From: JBFXAM01 sp050184295
GTDB taxonomy: Bacteria > Planctomycetota > Phycisphaerae > UBA1845 > Fen-1342
DNA length: 34,182 bases
Assembly: GCA_050184295.1 (NCBI GenBank)
Contig: JBFXAM010000045.1
Location: 1 to 34,182 of the forward strand
Reading direction: 5' to 3'
The notes below the pieces were generated by a model that did no database searches, was not told where the DNA came from, and saw nothing but the letters and a program-made list of their open reading frames with translations. The position numbers were made by a program, and so were the translations under genes. This document shows, one piece after another, positions 31,680-34,182 of the stretch (positions within the stretch are counted from its first letter, which is position 1; the number at the start of each line of letters is the position of its first letter).

Positions 31680-33089
31680 ATGCTCGTTCGCACAATCGCA
31701 TTCGCCGCACTGCTCACGATCACGACCACGGCCGCGGCCGCGGAGAAATACGTACTGCTGACCGGCGTCGACGCCCGGCTTTACCCCGGCGTCGCGCGCA
31801 GCGTCGCGCCGTCGCCGGGGCCCGGCGTGCCCGGCTCCTTCGCCGACGGCGACCGCCTTGCCGGAACCGCCGACGTCGGCGGCACGGTGAGCTACGTCGG
31901 CACCGGCGGCCCGCCTTTGTTCGATCCCAACGAGTTCGGCTCGCTCAGCTTCCTCTTCCGGCGCGGCAGCGTGCCGCTCGGGCCTTCCGGCAACCTGCCG
32001 TTCATGGGAATCGAGTTTCTCGGTGGACCACGGCTCGATCTCGACGGCGACGCGGGGAACGGCGTTCGCAGCCTCGTGCCCGTCTCGGGCCAGACCCCGG
32101 TCGCGCTCGCGACCCTCGACAGCTTTATTGATCTCGACGTCGACACCGGCGCCGGCACGATCGGCCTCGTGAACGTCGACGTGACGGGCACGAATGAGGG
32201 CGGCCCGAACGTCGGACCGGCCATCGCGACAATTCTGCTCACGATGCCCAACACCCCGACGACGTGCCTCGACGTGTGCACCCCGGGCGCCGCAATCAAC
32301 CCCGGGATCGACACCCGCGTCGGCGCGCTCACGCCGTTTACGGGCGCCAGCGGCACACTTGTCGGCGTCCATCGCGTCGCGAATCTCGGCTATGAGCTCT
32401 GGGAAGACACGATCGACCCGAACTCCGCGACCGCCGCGGACCTGGGCACGTTCCAGTTCCTGGGCACGTTCCGCGGCTGGCTGGTGGAGCGCGGCGCCGG
32501 CGGCGTGTTCCCGACGCTGGCCGGGCAGGGGCTGGGCTCGACGCTGTGGCCGCTCGTCGATACGTCGCAGACCGGCAACATGTTCAACACCGCCAACGGG
32601 CTTGCGGGCGGCGTCGCCACGATCCGCGACACCGCCACCTTCGCGGGACAGCCGCGCGACAACTTCACCGTCGCGGGCAACGGCGGGCTGGCGCTAACGG
32701 ACTTCGGCGGCGACCTGGGCGCCTATCTCGACGCCGTCGTCGCGCCCCGCGTGCCGGCGAATTCCCCGCGTTTTGTGTATCTGGAGGCGGCCGGGTTTGG
32801 GATCAACAACAGCAATGACCCGGTCTATCTCGACTCGGTGAGCTACGACGCCGTCATCATCGCGGCGGCCGATCCCTGCGCCGGGGCGCTGGCCTGCGAT
32901 CTCAATTGCGACGGCCTGGTCAACAACTTTGACATCGACGCGTTTGTGCTCGGGCTTACCGATCCGAACGCCTACGCCGTCGCGTTTCCGGATTGCGCCC
33001 TGGTCTGCGCGGGCGACACGAATGGCGACGGCGCGGTCAATAACTTCGACATCGACGGTTTTGTTGCCTGTCTGATCGACGCCCCGTAG
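31680..33089 (+). CDS. Secreted protein with C-terminal dockerin-like pair
   Basis: A 469-residue exported protein. Signal peptide about 1-20 (MLVRTIAFAALLTITTTAAA). Residues 21-395 are a Gly/Asp/Leu-rich beta-type region with no recognised catalytic motif; stretches such as FMGIEFLGGPRLDLDGDAGN and DTGAGTIGLVNVDV alternate with loops. The C-terminus (about 397-469) carries two dockerin-type units, DLNCDGLVNNFDIDAFVLGL and DTNGDGAVNNFDIDGFVACL, joined by TDPNAYAVAFPDCALVC; the same spacer style is seen in the arginine deiminase. Such modules bind calcium and mediate anchoring or assembly in known systems. The ATG at 31680 follows AGAGAGGGAAAC, a ribosome site nearly identical to that of the PEP-CTERM gene. 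The pseudopilin-like gene starts 11 bases after its stop, suggesting cotranscription. Confidence 0.85.
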   Translation: MLVRTIAFAALLTITTTAAAAEKYVLLTGVDARLYPGVARSVAPSPGPGVPGSFADGDRLAGTADVGGTVSYVGTGGPPLFDPNEFGSLSFLFRRGSVPLGPSGNLPFMGIEFLGGPRLDLDGDAGNGVRSLVPVSGQTPVALATLDSFIDLDVDTGAGTIGLVNVDVTGTNEGGPNVGPAIATILLTMPNTPTTCLDVCTPGAAINPGIDTRVGALTPFTGASGTLVGVHRVANLGYELWEDTIDPNSATAADLGTFQFLGTFRGWLVERGAGGVFPTLAGQGLGSTLWPLVDTSQTGNMFNTANGLAGGVATIRDTATFAGQPRDNFTVAGNGGLALTDFGGDLGAYLDAVVAPRVPANSPRFVYLEAAGFGINNSNDPVYLDSVSYDAVIIAAADPCAGALACDLNCDGLVNNFDIDAFVLGLTDPNAYAVAFPDCALVCAGDTNGDGAVNNFDIDGFVACLIDAP

Positions 33090-33099
33090 GAGCGCACCC

Positions 33100-33861
33100 A
33101 TGACGCGACGCGCGTTTACGCTCATCGAGCTGCTGGTCGTCGTGGCGATCGTCTCGCTGCTGCTTGCGATCCTCGTGCCGGCGCTCTCCGCCGCGCGCGA
33201 ACAGGCCAAGGCGACGGTCTGTCAATCAAACCTGCGGCAGGTGGCGGTTGGAATCTATAACTACTGGACCGACTGCGAAGGCCGCGTGCCCTACGTAGAG
33301 AGTCCGATGACCAATGGCATCGGCTGCGCGCCGCGGAGCGGAAGCAGCGCGCCGGGCTATGGCCGGCCGTGCTGGCCCGACGCGGAGCTCGACCCGTTCG
33401 ACCGCAACCGGTGGCCGATGTCGCTCCCCAATGTGCTCATGCCCGTGCATATGGGACAGGATCCCAAGGTGTTCTTGTGTCCGTCGGCGCGGCTGGGCTG
33501 GCCGCGCGAAGGCGGCGAGCTTCGCTACACCTATCGCGAAGCCGCCGCCAACCAGCCCAACGGCCGGCGCGATCCCAGCAACCGCTACAACATCGAGCAC
33601 TTCGGGTTTCTCGATGGGCGCATGCTCAAGAACTTCCGCATGCAACTTACCGGAGACCCGATCCGCGACGCGATGGAGGAGTCGTTTGCGCAAGGCGTCT
33701 ACATGCGCGATCTCATCCGCCGCGAAGCCGACTCGGCCATCGGCCCGCACAAGGGCGGGATCAACGTGATCAACCGGACGCTACAGGTCGAGAAGCGCGA
33801 GCAGAAGCTCGTCACGGAGCAGCTCGCACCGAACGGGTTTGACACCGGCGCATCGTTCTGA
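33100..33861 (+). CDS. Type II secretion pseudopilin-like protein (prepilin N-terminal methylation)
   Basis: A 253-residue protein with a type IV prepilin-like N-terminus: MTRRAFTLIELLVVVAIVSL, with prepilin peptidase expected to cut before Phe6 and the +5 Glu present. The hydrophobic helix (6-28) is followed by AAREQAKATVCQSNLRQ, a pattern very common in planctomycete pseudopilin-like proteins (often annotated with DUF1559 or H-X9-DG). The globular part includes GYGRPCWPDAELDPFDRNRWPMS, FLCPSARLGWP and a GFLDGRML segment, and ends in a charged tail. It is probably exported and either assembled in a pseudopilus or held at the membrane. It starts 11 bases after the dockerin-type gene with TAGGAGCGC upstream, so the two are likely one transcript. 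Confidence 0.9.
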   Translation: MTRRAFTLIELLVVVAIVSLLLAILVPALSAAREQAKATVCQSNLRQVAVGIYNYWTDCEGRVPYVESPMTNGIGCAPRSGSSAPGYGRPCWPDAELDPFDRNRWPMSLPNVLMPVHMGQDPKVFLCPSARLGWPREGGELRYTYREAAANQPNGRRDPSNRYNIEHFGFLDGRMLKNFRMQLTGDPIRDAMEESFAQGVYMRDLIRREADSAIGPHKGGINVINRTLQVEKREQKLVTEQLAPNGFDTGASF

Positions 33862-33958
33862 GCGGGGCGCTCCAGAGCGCGGACAGCCGCGGCTTGTGCT
33901 GCCCGCGCCGCGCTCGGCGCCCTGTCGAGAGTACAACGATCGCGCCGCGCCCGTATCA

Positions 33959-33994
33959 CCGGCTTCCAGCCGGTGACCGGCTTCCAGCCGGTGA
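33959..33994. repeat. Tandem palindromic repeat (2 x 18 bases)
   Basis: Two exact copies of CCGGCTTCCAGCCGGTGA (33959-33976 and 33977-33994), preceded by TCA so that each copy can fold as CACCGGCT-TCC-AGCCGGTG. On the minus strand it reads as ACCGGCTGGAAGCCGGT, a REP-like palindrome; translated it gives TGWKPV twice. It lies in the gap between two converging genes. Confidence 0.8.
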
Positions 33995-34062
33995 ATCTCG
34001 TGTAGCGGAAGCATGGTCGGTGCGTGATGCGGGTGTGGGCAATCACGGCGACAAAGGGCCGG

Positions 34063-34182
34063 CTACTCCATCAGCAGCGCCAGCACGTCGCTCCAGAACG
34101 ACGCGGTCGCGGCGTCGTCGCTCTCGGCGGCGGTTACGACCGTGATCCGCAGCGCGGTCTGGCGCTCGGCGGCCGTGTTTTC
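34063..34182 (-). CDS. C-terminal end of an unidentified protein (runs off window)
   Basis: The minus-strand frame entering at the right edge is open for 39 codons and ends with TAG at 34063-34065. The visible residues include TAAERQTALRITVVTAAESD and then FWSDVLALLME at the end. The composition is protein-like and uses GC-ending codons like its neighbours. Too little is seen to name the protein; it converges with the pseudopilin-like gene. Confidence 0.5.
   Translation of the reverse strand, partial: ENTAAERQTALRITVVTAAESDDAATASFWSDVLALLME

Overview
The window is a GC-rich chromosomal segment, most likely from an uncultivated planctomycete of the Phycisphaerae type. Four things point there: three secreted proteins carry paired D-x-N-x-D-G-x-x-N-x-F-D-I-D repeats (the dockerin-like cassette common in that group), one secreted protein has a PEP-CTERM tail, a pseudopilin has the planctomycete FTLIELLVVVAI start, and NfeD lies directly upstream of a FloA-type flotillin. 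The taxonomic call is an inference from protein style; no rRNA or tRNA gene is visible. The first 16 bases are Illumina adapter, so this is the edge of an assembled contig, and the first gene is cut there.

Layout. 17-6661 is on the minus strand: the N-terminal part of a hydantoinase/5-oxoprolinase, a CobB-type sirtuin, an M50 metalloprotease translationally coupled to a Nudix hydrolase, chromosomal ParB with parS sites on both sides, a dual-specificity-type phosphatase, and a stand-alone GGQ release-factor-like protein. 6946-14213 is on the plus strand: a fused alpha-beta E1 2-oxo-acid dehydrogenase, a PEP-CTERM secreted protein behind a strong promoter, an unrecognised conserved protein with a possible leaderless start, a class V aminotransferase (cysteine desulfurase family), a hibernation-factor-like protein and HtpX. 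14250-21925 is on the minus strand: an Eis-like GNAT acetyltransferase, a YbjQ-family protein, a large secreted protein-arginine deiminase with a dockerin module, a second dockerin-type Ig-repeat protein, and a small Ser/Arg-rich protein. 22111-33861 is on the plus strand: an iron-binding-type lipoprotein, nfeD, floA, a one-TM Pro/Arg-rich protein, valS with several insertions, a small membrane protein, a third dockerin-type secreted protein and a pseudopilin-like protein. The last 120 bases hold the C-terminal end of a minus-strand gene.

The most notable item is the secreted protein at 16279-18984. It has the middle and catalytic domains of vertebrate-type peptidylarginine deiminases, with the Asp, Arg, His-x-Asp and Cys active-site residues all recognisable. 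An N-terminal dockerin pair stands where animal enzymes have their first domain, and two large insertions lie in the catalytic domain, one close to the catalytic cysteine. Its neighbour and the 31680-33089 protein carry the same dockerin-type cassette at the C-terminus, so these exported proteins may share one anchoring or assembly mechanism. The second notable item is the ParB locus: two perfect 14-bp parS cores bracket parB, but no parA is adjacent.

No IS element, CRISPR array, tRNA or rRNA was found. Many long open frames antisense to real genes are by-products of GC-rich codon usage and are left out.
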